Shown: positions 22,491 through 33,646 of the stretch, piece after piece
How the letters are laid out: the number at the start of each line of letters is the position of its first letter
How positions within the stretch are numbered: position 1 is the stretch's first letter
NCBI GenBank assembly: GCA_021229015.1
Contig: CM037779.1
Span: forward strand, 310,001 to 374,000
Direction of reading: 5' to 3'
Source: Solen grandis
Taxonomy: Eukaryota > Mollusca > Bivalvia > Adapedonta > Solenidae
Length of the DNA: 64,000 nucleotides
Program-made: the position numbers and the translations under genes
Notes under the pieces: model-generated
Told to the model about the DNA's origin: nothing
Seen by the model: only the letters and a program-made list of their open reading frames with translations
The model's database searches: none

Positions 22491-23365
22491 GTAAGTTTAC
22501 ATATTTTTTTATGAAGGAAAGATCGTTTTAAAAAATCACACTTAAGTCAAAGGTACTCGAGACCAAGATCCTATTAAAAAAAGGGTATATGATATATACA
22601 TATATCCATTTTGCAAACGTTTAGAATTCCCACCTTTCGAGCCATTTAGCACCTCTTTTTATTTTTTTAATAAATATTTTGTGAGTAATTTTGAATATAA
22701 CAAAATGACTTAAAATATAATAAAAATAAACCAAATAACCCTAGCATACCTATATAATAGTTTCATGATACGAAACTCTTGGTGACTATAAATATCAAAA
22801 TGTTGTTGTACTCCTGATTAAATGGATTAACATGACATAGAATGCTCGCTCCAATGAGATAGTGACAATAACATTTATGTAAAAAATGGGATATAGAAAA
22901 TAGGATAAAAAAACTGCCAGCTGAAATAAAGAAAAGTACCCCCAAAATAATATATTATATATGATTGTATTTAATATGTTTCATAAATAACAGTTCAGTG
23001 GTCGTGTGTGTGTTTTGCAATACCACTTCATTTAATATCTAGCTACAATACTATATGTAACTACAGTGTATACATTATGATTACTCAGGAAATACTAGTG
23101 AATTGAACCATAGACTTTTGTTTGTTGTAAGGACGTTTTATTATAAAATAATATCGCTTTAATTAAGTGATTATAAACATAGTATTACTTTCACGTATCG
23201 AATAAAATATCGTGAACTGTGAAATGCTGTTAGAATGCTGCTATTGTATTTTTAATGAATAAAAGGCTTTGAAGCAAAATGATGATGATGATGATGATGA
23301 TGGGAATGATGATGATGATCTTAGTAGTGGTGATGACGATGTTTTTTTTTCTTCTTTATATATAG

Positions 23366-23425
23366 GATGAATTGGACGGGAGTGAAAATCCTTATGAGAA
23401 TATTAATGATATACAACGATCAAGG
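23366..23425 (+). CDS. Tandem-CARD gene, upstream exon (YENI motif)
   Basis: A 60-bp exon between 'tttatatatag' and 'gtaagt', phase 0 on both sides, reading DELDGSENPYENINDIQRSR. YENI fits the pYxN form recognised by Grb2-type SH2 domains. That role is inference from the motif only. Confidence 0.65.
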
Positions 23426-23504
23426 GTAAGTTCTCATTTATATCTATACATACATCATTAATAAGTGTTACATTCCTGTTTAATTAATCCGCAAGTCTAC
23501 CATA

Positions 23505-23506
<2 letters not shown>

Positions 23507-23554
<48 letters not shown>
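23507..23554. repeat. 48-base poly-T run
   Basis: Lies in the intron about 150 bases before the next exon. A (GAT)n stretch at 23280-23335 precedes it. Confidence 0.95.
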
Positions 23555-23557
<3 letters not shown>

Positions 23558-23700
23558 GATGATATCGATAGTTTCGTTGTTGTTTTCATTACTGTTGTAG
23601 TCGTTTTTGTTGTTTCTATCATTTATAATGTAGTAAATAATTATTATAATAAGATTTTTGCTCATGAAAGTCTCACATTCTGAATGTTTTGTCACCACAG

Positions 23701-24127
23701 GATGTTCGAGACTCGATAATCAGTGATTCTTCCGGTGTGTCGTCCTTGCCGTCTCGTGGTGGTCACCAAACAAGGCAGAAACACCAAATGGGCAGGTCAT
23801 CCGATTTCTATTCTCAACAAAATTTACGTGACAATATATACATAGCATCATCTGATTATGCTAGCGCAAAGAAAAACTTTCGATTGAGTAACAGAGGAGT
23901 CCGGCTTAATGTGAGACCTCAAAAAAAGAGATATGCAATGACCAAATCAACCCCGGACTTGACAGAAGAAGATGACTTCACGTATTATTGTAGTGAGAAT
24001 ATAAAGAAACTGCGTATGATCACACCAGACCCAAAGGTGAATGTTCCGTTCATGGTCGAAGCTTTCCAGCCTCTAATTGAGGGCAGTGTTAGGGTCCTGG
24101 AGATAGTGCCATACATTGCTTTCATAG
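23701..24127 (+). CDS. Tandem-CARD gene, exon with basic/serine-rich segment and start of CARD 1
   Basis: The exon starts after the acceptor 'tttgtcaccacag' and ends at the donor 'gtatgt', phase 0 to 1. It begins DVRDSIISDSSGVSSL, continues with a basic, Tyr-containing region (DFYSQQNL, NIYIASSDYASAKK) and an acidic STPDLTEEDDFTYY. It ends VEAFQPLIEGSVRVLEIVPY, which looks like the first helices of a death-fold domain. The following exon completes that domain. The open reading continues into the intron to 24159, but the phase match with 25130 supports the splice. Confidence 0.75.
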
Positions 24128-24299
24128 GTATGTATATATACAGGTGTGTTCTTGTTTGATTGACTGGCCGATGTATGGTGGATATATAATGCTAACTTCT
24201 TATTCATAGGTAGATAATTCTAACTAGACAGACAGACAGACAATGCTTTTGTAGGTATGTATAACATATACGTGTGTTCGTTTTTGTTTGTGTGTTTGT

Positions 24300-24363
24300 T
24301 TCATTCATTCATTCATTCATTCATTCATTCACTGACTGACTGACTGACTGACTGACTGACTGA
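24300..24363. repeat. (TTCA)n and (CTGA)n microsatellites
   Basis: Adjacent tetranucleotide runs in the intron. The rest of 24128-25129 shows nothing else recognisable. Confidence 0.95.
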
Positions 24364-25129
24364 CACATCGTATTAAATGATTCAAACACATGCATTCATA
24401 AGTAATCATGTATCTATTTAATTATATTTGATTATATTGTTGGTTGATATTTGTAATGTAAAATTGAATATGGTATTGCAGACAGTATTTTATTTCTATC
24501 AAGTTTTATACTACTTTTTATTATAAGCCATACTACAATCGTTTAGAGTATATTCATTTAACATTTCGTCTTTCTGCATGTTATCTGCGTAAATACAAGA
24601 AAGATCTTTAAAACAATATACGGCGTGGATGGTGATTTAATTAAAGGATAATGTAGACCGGTTATATGATTAACGAATTATTATCATGAAGCGTTACATA
24701 CTGGAATGTCAAAAAGAAAAAAGTATTTATAGATAAAGCGTCCAATCCACCGCAATTGGTAGAGTAAACGTAATGAAGCGCTTGCCATTCGGGCAGGGGG
24801 AAACTTTATTTATAATGGTCGACCCGAAACAGGCAACAATTTGTCAAAGAAACTGTAATTCAGTCATCTCAACAAACAATGGTGCGTGACTCTTTTCCTC
24901 TTGTAAGGTCATTTTCTACCAATGAAAATCGTTGAAATATTTAACCTTGTAAATACGTCAAAAGTGTGGTTACAGGGACGCCGAAATAACAGTATCATCA
25001 TAATACGACCATCTTTTTATTACATCTCATTAGCAAATGCCTACTATACATATATGAGTTTAATATACAATGTATATGCAGTGTATAAAACAATATAATT
25101 CGTGATTGAATTATTGGTACAAATTGCAG

Positions 25130-25261
25130 ACAACATTGAAAGGTATCGACTGATCGCCAGACGATCGCCACAGGAAGCCATGAATCAACTGATTACAGAA
25201 ATAATGGAAAGTAAAGAACCCGGGAAATGGCAGACGTTTCTGATGGCACTAGAAACAGCCG
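25130..25261 (+). CDS. Tandem-CARD gene, CARD 1 core exon
   Basis: A 132-bp exon from the acceptor 'aaattgcag' to the donor 'gtgagt', phase 1 to 1. It reads DNIERYRLIARRSPQEAMNQ, then LITEIMESKEPGKW and QTFLMALETAG. The pattern of leucines, 'R.A...L...I.....W..FL.AL..AG', is that of helices 3-5 of CARDs in RIG-I-like receptors and related innate-immune adaptors. It is too short to appear as an ORF. Confidence 0.8.
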
Positions 25262-25334
25262 GTGAGTAGATCTACACGTCATCCGGTTGAATTGCAGTCC
25301 GTTATAATTTTATCCACAAAAAAGGGCACCACAT

Positions 25335-25705
25335 ACTGTTAAAATATCAATATAAATGTGAACAAAGTACCATCTACCATATAGATATGTACAGAGTACC
25401 AATATAAATATGTACAGGGTACCAAACAATGTGTTACAGTATAAGTATATACAGGGTACCAAACAATGTGTTACAGTATAAGTATATACAGGGTACCACA
25501 CAATGTGCATTTAAAATATAAATATATATGGGTTACCACACAATTTCTTACAATATCAATATAAATATACATGGGATACCACACAATTTCTTACAATATC
25601 AATATAAATATATATGGGATACCACATTATTTGTTACAATATCAATATAAATATACATGGGGTACCACATATTTGTTACAATATCAATATAAATAAACAC
25701 AGTGT
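25335..25705. repeat. Intronic minisatellite, ~37-48-bp units
   Basis: About eight units of the type 'tatacagggtaccaaacaat' plus 'gtgttacagtataag' (later units have 'atgggataccacacaat'). Units near 25417, 25455 and 25492 carry 'acag|ggtac', the same bases as the true acceptor and start of the next exon at 25736. Confidence 0.85.
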
Positions 25706-25735
25706 GTTTCACAGTTACTATACACGTGTTTACAG

Positions 25736-26071
25736 GGTACAAGTATATCGTGAACCTTCTGAAGGGAGAGACGGAGGCCGACCACACGTTACAGAGAAAG
25801 CTACTGCGCTTGTTCACACCTGCCATCATGAAAGACATGAACCCCAAAGAGTTTGTGGATCTCCTGTTGGAGAAAGACGTCATCACTGATGCCGACAAAG
25901 AGGAGATTCGTTGTGAAGGGAGGAATTATGGTGACATAGCGGCATCTCTGATGCTCCTTGAGCGGGTGCCTAAACGTGTTGAGAACTGGTATGAAATATT
26001 TCTGGAGGTATTGGAGACTTGCGGGCTTGAACATTTGGTGGAGTGTCTGAAACCGGACGATACAGAACTTT
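25736..26071 (+). CDS. Tandem-CARD gene, end of CARD 1 and complete CARD 2
   Basis: A 336-bp exon from the acceptor 'gtttacag' to the donor 'gtaagt', phase 1 to 1. GYKYIVNLLKGE closes CARD 1. The rest is a second death-fold domain: LQRKLLRLFTPAIMKDMNP, FVDLLLEKDVITDADKEEI, AASLMLLERVPKRVENWYEI and FLEVLETCGLEHLVECL. The order of helices and the 'L.....I...D...I......A...LL......W...FL..L...G...L...L' spacing are those of the CARDs of MDA5/RIG-I-type proteins. Homotypic CARD-CARD signalling in the cytoplasm is the family role. No helicase follows, so it is not a plain RIG-I-like receptor. Confidence 0.85.
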
Positions 26072-26654
26072 GTAAGTTTTATTTAATTTTGATTTAAATC
26101 TTTTTGCTGTTGTTTTTATTTCTAATATATATTCGAATTTAGTCGTAACAGGGATCATTTGGGGTGTGGGAGATTATTTTGCTTTAAATCTTATTGAAAT
26201 CAGGGCGCGAAATTAACACTAACGCACTCGCAAAATGCGAGTTGAATTTAGAAAATGCGAGTTGAAATTTGAGACACACGAACAAAATTGCGAGTGCAAA
26301 TTTCCAAAGACTCAAGAACAAAATCCAACATTTATTCTTTAAAACATAAAGTGTTGTCTTATTTACGATGCACGATTTTGTTCTGTCTGATCTCATTCTC
26401 ATTAATCGCTCGGGTATTCATTTCTACCATACATTTCCATGCTCTACTTTCGTTTTTCACTGCACATATCCCATTGTGTCCCCGCTTCGCACAGACAATT
26501 ACCGAGAAACATAGAACCAGCACGTTTGCTCCCGGCTTCCAGTCTAGCATCCTATTTACGCCGCATACGAGAACCAGTCCATTACATAGCAACCTGTCGT
26601 CACGAGTAAAGCGTCTGACTTTATCCATGATTATTCAGCAATTTTCATTACAAA

Positions 26655-26978
26655 ATGTCAAAGAAAATAACTGAATTTTTTAAGACGCCGTCAGGTGGTT
26701 TGAATAAACGAAAGGCGGACGATGCATTTGATGCAAGCTGTGAAAATGAGACAATTGCGTCTCATGAAGAATCTTCTACATCGGCAAAAAGTTCGACGTC
26801 CAAATCTGATCAGATCTCAACAAAACCACAGTCAAAAAAACCTACGGCAACATTAAAAACTATTGCCAAATGGCAAAAAGAACTAAATATTACTCTTGGT
26901 CATCGAATGGAAAATGATACTGTGGTTGAGATTTGGTGTACAGTGTGCCGTGAATTCGCGACTGATCGCACATCAACA
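26655..26978 (+). CDS. hAT transposase, exon 1
   Basis: Starts MSKKITEFFKTPSGG, a short leader resembling those of ZNF862-like domesticated hAT proteins. It then has a Ser/Thr-rich linker, WQKELNITLGHRMENDTV and the first half of a zinc finger (IWCTVC). It ends at the donor 'gtaagt' (26979) exactly on a codon boundary. The intron runs to the acceptor 'ctttttcag' at 27540. Confidence 0.8.
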
Positions 26979-27540
26979 GTAAGTTTTGACAATTGATGTT
27001 CAGTCAATAAAAAAAAAAAGATTTCTTTCGTCGCATTTTAAAAATATATAGAGTAATTCGTCCTTTTTATTGTAATGAATTTAACTGATTTTAATGATGA
27101 CACACATTCTGTCCCCTAAGTAACAAAGCTGACTAGTTGCCTTTTTAAAATATAAGATATAAAATCCAATTGGTCTTTTTTTTTTTTTTTTTTTTTTTTT
27201 TGATTGAATAAAGACGGCATATAAAGATATCACTAGATCTTGATAGGAAATGGGATTGATTTACCCCATCTTTTAATGCTGAAAATGCAAATAAGTTTTG
27301 AATGCTGATTGGCCAGTCCACTGATTTTCTGGGTTACTTTCATTCATAATTAAGATTTGAAGAGTAAATTTTTAACTACAAATAATTGGATCCTTATTAC
27401 TTAGTAGCTGAGTTTCTTCATGTTTCTGAGCAAAATCCAAATTGCTTTGAGAAGTTTAAAAATGGGCTTTAGGCATATGACACTGTGCCAATTTAACAGA
27501 GCTCATGATTTAATACATTCTAACAATTGTTCTTTTTCAG

Positions 27541-28620
27541 TTTGTGACTGGGTGTGCCCATGTGAAGAAAGAGTCTGTAACTCATCATAAAGCATCCGCC
27601 TGGCATGAGAGAGCACTGGCCATCAGAAACGCCCAAGAGAAATTAAAACACAATGAGAAAACAGCAATTGAAGAGGGGTTCAGTAAAATGGATGATGCCA
27701 CACTTACCAAAATGGACAAACTGTTTAGAACCGCTTATTACATAGCAAAGTCTGAAAGGCCGTTTAAAGATTTTGCAAGTTTACTTGTTCTTCAGAATTT
27801 GAATGGTTTGTCTTTGGGTGATACATATCAAAATGACAAGGCTGCTTCCGAATTCATTAGCCAGATATCAGGCAGTATATTTGATGAGTTGAAGAGTTGT
27901 TTACATAACTCTGATTTTATCAGTGTGTATAGTGATGGGTCCACTGACAGAGCAGAAAAAGAAAAAGAAATGATAATGATTAGAGTGTTGGAAGACTATT
28001 ATCCTAAGGTAAAGTTTTTAAAGCTGGAGGAGCCTGAGAATACAAAAGCAGAGGGCATTTTAGCAGCTATAGATAAAGCTTTTTCTGATTATGACATGCC
28101 CGATTACAAACAAAAGACTGTGGGCTTTTGCTCAGATGGAGCAAGTGTGATGATGGGATGTAGGAAAGGGGTAATAAAACTACTTAAAGATGCTGGTCAG
28201 GCAGAGTGGATTCTTCCCATTCATTGTTTTGCCCATAAGCTGGAACTAGCTGTAAAGGACTGCTTCAAAGGTTCATACATGGACACTGTGACTGATACAC
28301 TGACATCTATCTATTACTTCTACAAAGGTTCTGCAAAGAGAAGCAAAGAAGCTGGAGAAGTTGCAGAAATACTGGAAGAAAATTTCCATAAACCTGAGAA
28401 AGCAAATGGCACTAGGTGGGTTGACCACAAGTTAAGAGCTGCATCAAAGATGGCAAAGAATTGGAAGGTAATTGTCATCCATCTAATGAGCTACAGTGAA
28501 GACAACAGCAACAGGGCAGAGGATAGAGTGAAAGCAAAAGGTATAATAAGAAAAGTGATGCAATACAAGTTTGTGTGGTTTTTGCACTTCTTGAAAGACA
28601 TTTTAAATGAAGTTGCAAAA
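27541..28620 (+). CDS. hAT transposase, exon 2 up to the frameshift
   Basis: The exon opens in frame with FVTGCAHVKKESVTHHKASA, so the finger started in exon 1 (CTVC) is closed by the His residues here (VTHH...AWH). The body contains the RNase-H-like hAT core with SDFISVYSDGSTDRAE and VGFCSDGASVMMG (DDE-type Asp positions), then PIHCFAHKLELAVKD and NGTRWVDHKLRA. After VAK at 28620 the frame is lost: one base is missing in an A-run (28617-28620). The apparent end KISMFLVQ at 28668 is an artefact of that shift. Confidence 0.85.
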
Positions 28621-29432
28621 TCTCACTGCTGTACCAAAGAGAAGATATCAATGTTTCTAGTGCAGTGACTAAATTACAAAGTTCCAATGTGAGCCTGAGG
28701 GCCATGTTTGATGACAAAGGAGAGCACCTGAAATCATTTGAAAATGAACTACATGGTAACCAATACAAAGAGCATACACTTCTCAACTGTCCAGTTCCAC
28801 CAAATGATGTGTTCCAAAGCAATGAAAATGAGAGGAAGAGACTTGTACAGGCGGTCATAGACTGTCTGCATAGCCGTTTTGAGAACATACATGAAGACCA
28901 GTTGTTTGTGTCTTGTCATGCATTTGATCATAAAAACTGGCCAGATACAACACCGGAAGCTCTGTTACAGTATGGCCACGATGAATTAAATGTGCTGCAA
29001 AATCATTTCACATCATTGCTGGACAATGCAGGGTGTGATATTGACAAAGCTCACAGTGAGTGGAATGACCTCAAAATTTATGTGTCAAGAAATCAGCACT
29101 TTAGAACAGTGCACCCTTTGGCTACATGGCAGAGAATAAGTCAAGAAGACTCTGACAGAGGGGACTATGCCAACATCCTGAAAATTATTCATCTGACTAG
29201 CATGTTTCCTCTGAGTAATGCCTCTTGTGAGAGGGCTTTTTCTACTATGAAACGGGTCAAAAGTGATTGGCGATGTGGTCTCAACGCAAAGACACTTGAT
29301 CAACTAGTAAGAATTTCATTGATGGGTCCAAAACTGAATGAATTCAATCCAAAACCAGCTGTTAGACGGTGGTGGCTGTCTGGGCAGAGACAGAAAAGAC
29401 CAACCCTTCTGCCATATGGACAAAGACACTAG
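28621..29432 (+). pseudogene. hAT transposase C-terminal part in shifted frame, with dimerisation domain
   Basis: Reading restarts one frame over as ISLLYQREDINVSSAVTKLQ and runs to TAG/TGA-free sequence ending at 29432. It includes the hAT C-terminal dimerisation motif (SMFPLSNASCERAFSTMKRV, then DWRCGLNAKTLDQLVRISL). All expected domains are present, so a single-base deletion, real or from sequencing, is the only visible lesion. AATAAA at 29546-29551 could serve as its poly(A) signal. Confidence 0.85.
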
Positions 29433-29689
29433 ATTAAAACTACAGTAAATTGATCAGCACACAGTCTGTCATGAAACATTCTTATTTGTTGTTGATTACT
29501 TTGAATACAAAGACAAACACACACTATTGGTTGTTGTTTTATTTCAATAAACATTTTATAAAATAATTAATGAAAAGTATAAGTCGATCATAAAAAAAGC
29601 CAGTGAAAAACTAATTTAGCCAGTGGAAAAAAAAATGCACTGGCAAAAAAATGCCAGTGAAAAAAAAAGTTAAATTCATGCCCTGGAAA

Positions 29690-30790
29690 TCTGCTAAGTG
29701 AGAGAAGTATCTAAAGTAAAAATATAAACCATTTACATATGAGGCTTTAATATCTTACTGGACGTTGGCAAGTTCTCACTTATTTCGACATAATTTTTCA
29801 AACATAAGCATCCCTGCGATGGTTTTTTCTTCTGGAAATTTTTCATTGATTCTATGTTTGGGCGGTATTATGATAAACAAATGTTATCCTTTATGTCCTT
29901 ATATTTCCATCACCAATATTTGCAAAGGTCAGCCTCGTCCCTGGCTTGAGATCTGCCAAAACACCTGCAAATTAAAGCCTTCCCTATCTGATATATTTGA
30001 AATAGCAGACACTTTGCTGACAGTCTTGATATGGTGTGTTCCCACTTTGCCCACTTTATATATTTTTGTAGTAAAAACTGAGTGGGCAAACTGGGAATTG
30101 GTGAAGCAGCTAAAAAGGTGTGAATCAGATAGGTGTCATGGTAAAAAGTTCCTTGAGCATTTTGTCTTCTGAGATATAAAATGTATATGAAAAAGGGTAT
30201 CAAATATGAATAAGATTGATATTTTACATATATATATGTTTTAAGAGCTTAAACTAGTTTGAATTATTTTGTTCTTTGAGATATAAAATGTATATGAAAA
30301 ATGGTATCAAATATTTATCCATTAATCATTTCTAATTAATTATAGTGATCACTTATTAATTATTCAAACCAAAAACTCAAGTGAAATCACTTAATAAGAT
30401 TATACGAAATTTAAAAAAGTGTTACAAACATATCATACTGCGTGTAATTGTTTTATTAAATCATAAGATCTTTAATAAGTTTATTGATCTCTTCTGATGT
30501 ATGAAACATAGTCATTTACCCAATAATCACTTCTAATTAATAAGGTATTTGACAATCCAATTAACACCCGAAAGCACTTTAATCTTTAAATATAGGTACA
30601 AACCAAGGACTTAGAGAAAAACATTTTATTTGAAGATTAAAAGAAACTTGATATGTGCAGCGTGTTAAGTTTTTTTAACAGTATTTATCAATTAGCACTT
30701 TGCATTTACTCCATAACTTCAGATATGGCGGTTTGGCTTTAGGTGATGTATAAAAAGAATTGAAATATCAAAATCCAAATAAATATTGTC
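29690..30790. other. AT-rich intronic spacer
   Basis: Contains a ~109-bp tandem duplication ('gagatataaaatgtatatga' at about 30171 and 30280) and no coding segment I recognise. Confidence 0.5.
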
Positions 30791-30793
30791 ATC

Positions 30794-31090
30794 ATGGCCA
30801 ATGCGCTAGTATCTGTAAAATTCATAGAAAATAGACGGGGTGGAAGAACTTTGATCCACAACCAGTTTATGTTCAGGCTGAAGCAGCAAAAGACTGACAG
30901 GTCGTATTGGTACTGCACTCAAGCATCTTGTCCTGCCAGAATCAATACATTGCATGACCAAGTAACAAAGATCGTCGGCGAACACAACCATGAACAAGAT
31001 GTAGCTGGTACAGATTCTGCCATCGTCCTCGCTGATCTCCGAAGAAAATGCCGTGATCCCAACTATATTTGATGAGACAGACAGACAGAA

Positions 31091-31145
<55 letters not shown>

Positions 31146-31832
31146 TGTTTAAACAACACATTTCTCTCAAGCTCCAATTCCAAGAGGATGTGGCTTCATA
31201 TTTGATGAGACACTGGCATCTCTTAGGTCAGAAGGTCATTTCAAGCCTATTTCCGGATGTCCGTGTAAAGTGTTGTTTCTTCCACTTCACACAGGCTGTG
31301 TGGAGGAAAGTGCAGTCCTTGGGTCTAGCATCTAAGTACCGATGACAGTGACGACAGTTTCAGAAATATGGTGCGTCGAGCTGCCGTCCTGCCACTTATC
31401 CCACCAGCTGCCATAGATGATGTGTGGTTCTTGGCCTTGGAGGAACATGATGATGCCAGCGACTCTGTTGAAACGTTCAAAGACTACGTAACGGTAACCT
31501 GGGTGGAAGGAGACCAACGTCACTGGAACCACTTCGCATCTGACGGACCTAGGACAACAAACCATCTCGAAGGATGGCACAGTAAGCTTAATCACCAGAT
31601 TAACAACCCCCATCCCAACATCTACATGTTCTTGTTTCTAATTGTCAAGGAACAGGCAGCAAATGAGATCAAACTGATTCAGAGAACAGCTGGTGGGAAA
31701 ATCAGACCGAAGAAACTTGCCTACCGAAAAATCGACCAGAGATTGCAGCGCCTGAAGTTGAGGCTTGTAGAAGGAGAACTTAACATTTATGAATACGCAG
31801 ATGCAGCAGCCTTCCTTATCAAATTACAGTGA
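30794..31832 (+). pseudogene. FLYWCH-MULE-type transposase, internally deleted and frameshifted
   Basis: An intact start gives a FLYWCH zinc finger (FMFRLKQQKTDRSYWYCT, CPARI, GEHNHE) and stops at 31070-31072. After an (AT)n tract (31095-31142) the frame from about 31160 gives the C-terminal MULE transposase end (SLFPDVRVKCCFFHFTQAVW, RKVQSLGLASKYR). It shifts by one base near 31341 and continues VRRAAVLPLIPPAAIDDVW, TTNHLEGWHSKLNHQI and ADAAAFLIKLQ to a stop at 31832. The middle, with most of the catalytic domain, is missing. AATAAA lies near 31881. It is a dead copy in the CARD-gene intron. Confidence 0.82.
31095..31142. repeat. (AT)n microsatellite at the deletion joint
   Basis: About 24 AT units. 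The 15-mer 'atatttgatgagaca' occurs on both sides, at 31065-31079 and 31198-31212. Confidence 0.95.
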
Positions 31833-32236
31833 GGTGCGATAAGTTTGTGAATGTGATTGTGTAACTGTCCTCGACTTATAAATAAATCCCTGTATATATA
31901 AATTCCTGTCAAATAAATTATTACGTATGTCGTTTGTAGTTTAAATTAGTGTTCAGTTGTGTCCTGGTATGCTAATTGATTATTTTATCGAGAAACTGTA
32001 AGATTGTGCGCGCCCTCAGGATTATGTTTGTCTAAATTTAAATCAAAACTACAGTAAAGCTCATTTATAACAAAATCATGGGGACCTTGCAAATCATTTC
32101 GTCTTATCCAAATTTTGTCTTATCCTTATAACGAATGTTATTTTTATAAGTTCCACCACGTATAACATTAATAAATGGTAACAAAATAGGATAAATTGAG
32201 AAATAAAAACAACTATGGCCTTGTTTTACAAAATGT

Positions 32237-32390
32237 CTTGTTTGTTTGATTGTTGGGTTTAACGTCCCACGGACAGTAATTCAGTCATTTGGAGACGATG
32301 TCTACTTGAGACAGATATAGTGCTGCCACTCTGCAGTATCACGCCGTAGACATGTGGCATGAAACCACCCAGTCACATTATCTATAATCT
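32237..32390 (-). repeat. SINE (family 2) 3' part
   Basis: 'ggtttaacgtcccac' (tail), 'attcagtcatttggagac', 'atagtgctgccactctgcag' and 'catgtggcatgaaaccaccc' match the inverted family-2 copies. The tRNA head is missing. Confidence 0.75.
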
Positions 32391-32836
32391 AAAGTTTCGC
32401 ATTTTTTCTCAAGTGATATGGCCTTTCTTTTTAATCCTTCTCGACGGACTATACATTTTGATATGGCCTGAGTCATATCAAGTACGCGGGGATTGTAAAT
32501 GCAACAAGAAATATTCACGTGACACGATTTTACTGTAGGTTAGGGTAATAAAAGTATAATACCTGTATGCGCGTGGCATGCCTTTATCACTCACACGAAA
32601 CTGCCTTTCTGCTGGCTTAAAATGATATCATTAGCATTCTTACATAAAGATATACATATAGTCGGGTGCTATTTACCACCCGAGGTGATATCCATTTCAG
32701 CAACAGGGAGCGCTTTGTTGTGAACACTTGTCAAATTATTACAATGACGGTCTAACCATTTTACAGGGAAACTCAAGTATAGGGACCTTCAAATTCCTTT
32801 GTCCTAGCCAATTTTTTGCTATATCCGATTTTATCT

Positions 32837-33076
32837 TAACCCTTTCCCTCATAGAGGACACCATGAAAACACCTATGCGAACAGCATAAAACCAGATCAG
32901 CCTGCGAGTAACTCGCAGGCTGATCAGGTTTTATGCTGTTCGCTGCTCCTCAGTGGTCTGGAAATGAGGACTTTATAATTTAATTTGGTAAGGTTTAACT
33001 GTGGTTTTCTGCAGATCAGGCTTTATGTGGTACCTATTGAGTGCGTCAAAATGAGTCTATATGAGGGAAAGGGATA
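32837..33076. mobile_element. MITE with 65-bp central palindrome
   Basis: TIRs 'ttaaccctttccctcata' and 'tatgagggaaagggataa' bracket 240 bp. Near the left end, 'cgaacagcataaaaccagat' through 'atcaggttttatgctgttcg' forms a nearly perfect hairpin around 'gcctgcgagtaactcgcagg'. A related copy is at 61663-61890 and a fragment at 6955-7085. Confidence 0.8.
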
Positions 33077-33589
33077 AGCGGGTGGGGGTCCATAGAATTA
33101 ATGAAGGAAATAGTCGGGGAATGATTTTTATTTAGTATTAAGCATTTTTGTCTAATCCGAGTTCGTTATAAGTGAGCTTTAATGTATATTTCTTTTTTTC
33201 TATGGTAATGGTGGGTTGAGTCCGAATGTCTTAACTGTTCACGTCGACTAGCTCTTCTAATGTAGATTAATCGATGAACCATCTTTATCTGTAATTCAAT
33301 CCTTGTACGAGTATTTACCATTCATTTTCTTCACCACGAGGAAAAAAGTAAAAAAGTAATTGATAAAAGTTGACTTGTTTCAAACCTCTGTCTGTTGAAA
33401 GGTAATTGACAGATGTTCGTAATAAGCAAGACACGCCTTCCATCCGATAAATATTTAGGATTGGTCACGTGATAAAAGAGTGTGGTACATCGCGCTATGA
33501 TTACACTTGCTTATCAATAGAATTTCAACAAATAATACAGTTGCTATATTTCTTTACACTAAGTAAATGTGTTTTTAAATTTGTTTTAG

Positions 33590-33646
33590 CACCATCAGAT
33601 CTTCAAACAAGCACATTCGAACAGAGTTCAAAACATCGAGCATCAG
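33590..33646 (+). CDS. Tandem-CARD gene, linker exon
   Basis: A 57-bp exon from the acceptor 'aatttgttttag' to the donor 'gtaata', phase 1 to 1, reading SPSDLQTSTFEQSSKHRAS. It is the first phase-compatible exon after 26071, so the intron is about 7.5 kb and contains both transposons. Confidence 0.6.

Larger units (their letters stand above)
26201..29685 (+). mobile_element. hAT-superfamily DNA transposon, almost full length
   Basis: The ends are imperfect TIRs: CAGGGCGCGAAATTAAC on the left, and the reverse complement of the right end, CAGGGCATGAATTTAAC (14 of 17 match). Subterminal hairpins lie just inside: ACTCGCA/TGCGAGT at 26226-26242 and CACTGGC/GCCAGTG at 29638-29659. Flanks share GAAAT but no perfect 8-bp duplication is seen (ttgaaatc against tggaaatc if the ends are offset by one base). 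It encodes a spliced transposase and sits in the intron after 26071 of the CARD gene. Confidence 0.85.
32049..33184. mobile_element. pogo/Tigger-like non-autonomous element, nested
   Basis: Left end 'cagtaaagctcatttataac'. The right end 'gttataagtgagctttaatg' is nearly its reverse complement, with TA at the borders. The sequence after the left end ('aaatcatggggaccttgcaa') is like other Tigger-type MITEs. Inside lie a SINE fragment (32237-32390) and a palindromic MITE (32837-33076). Confidence 0.65.
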
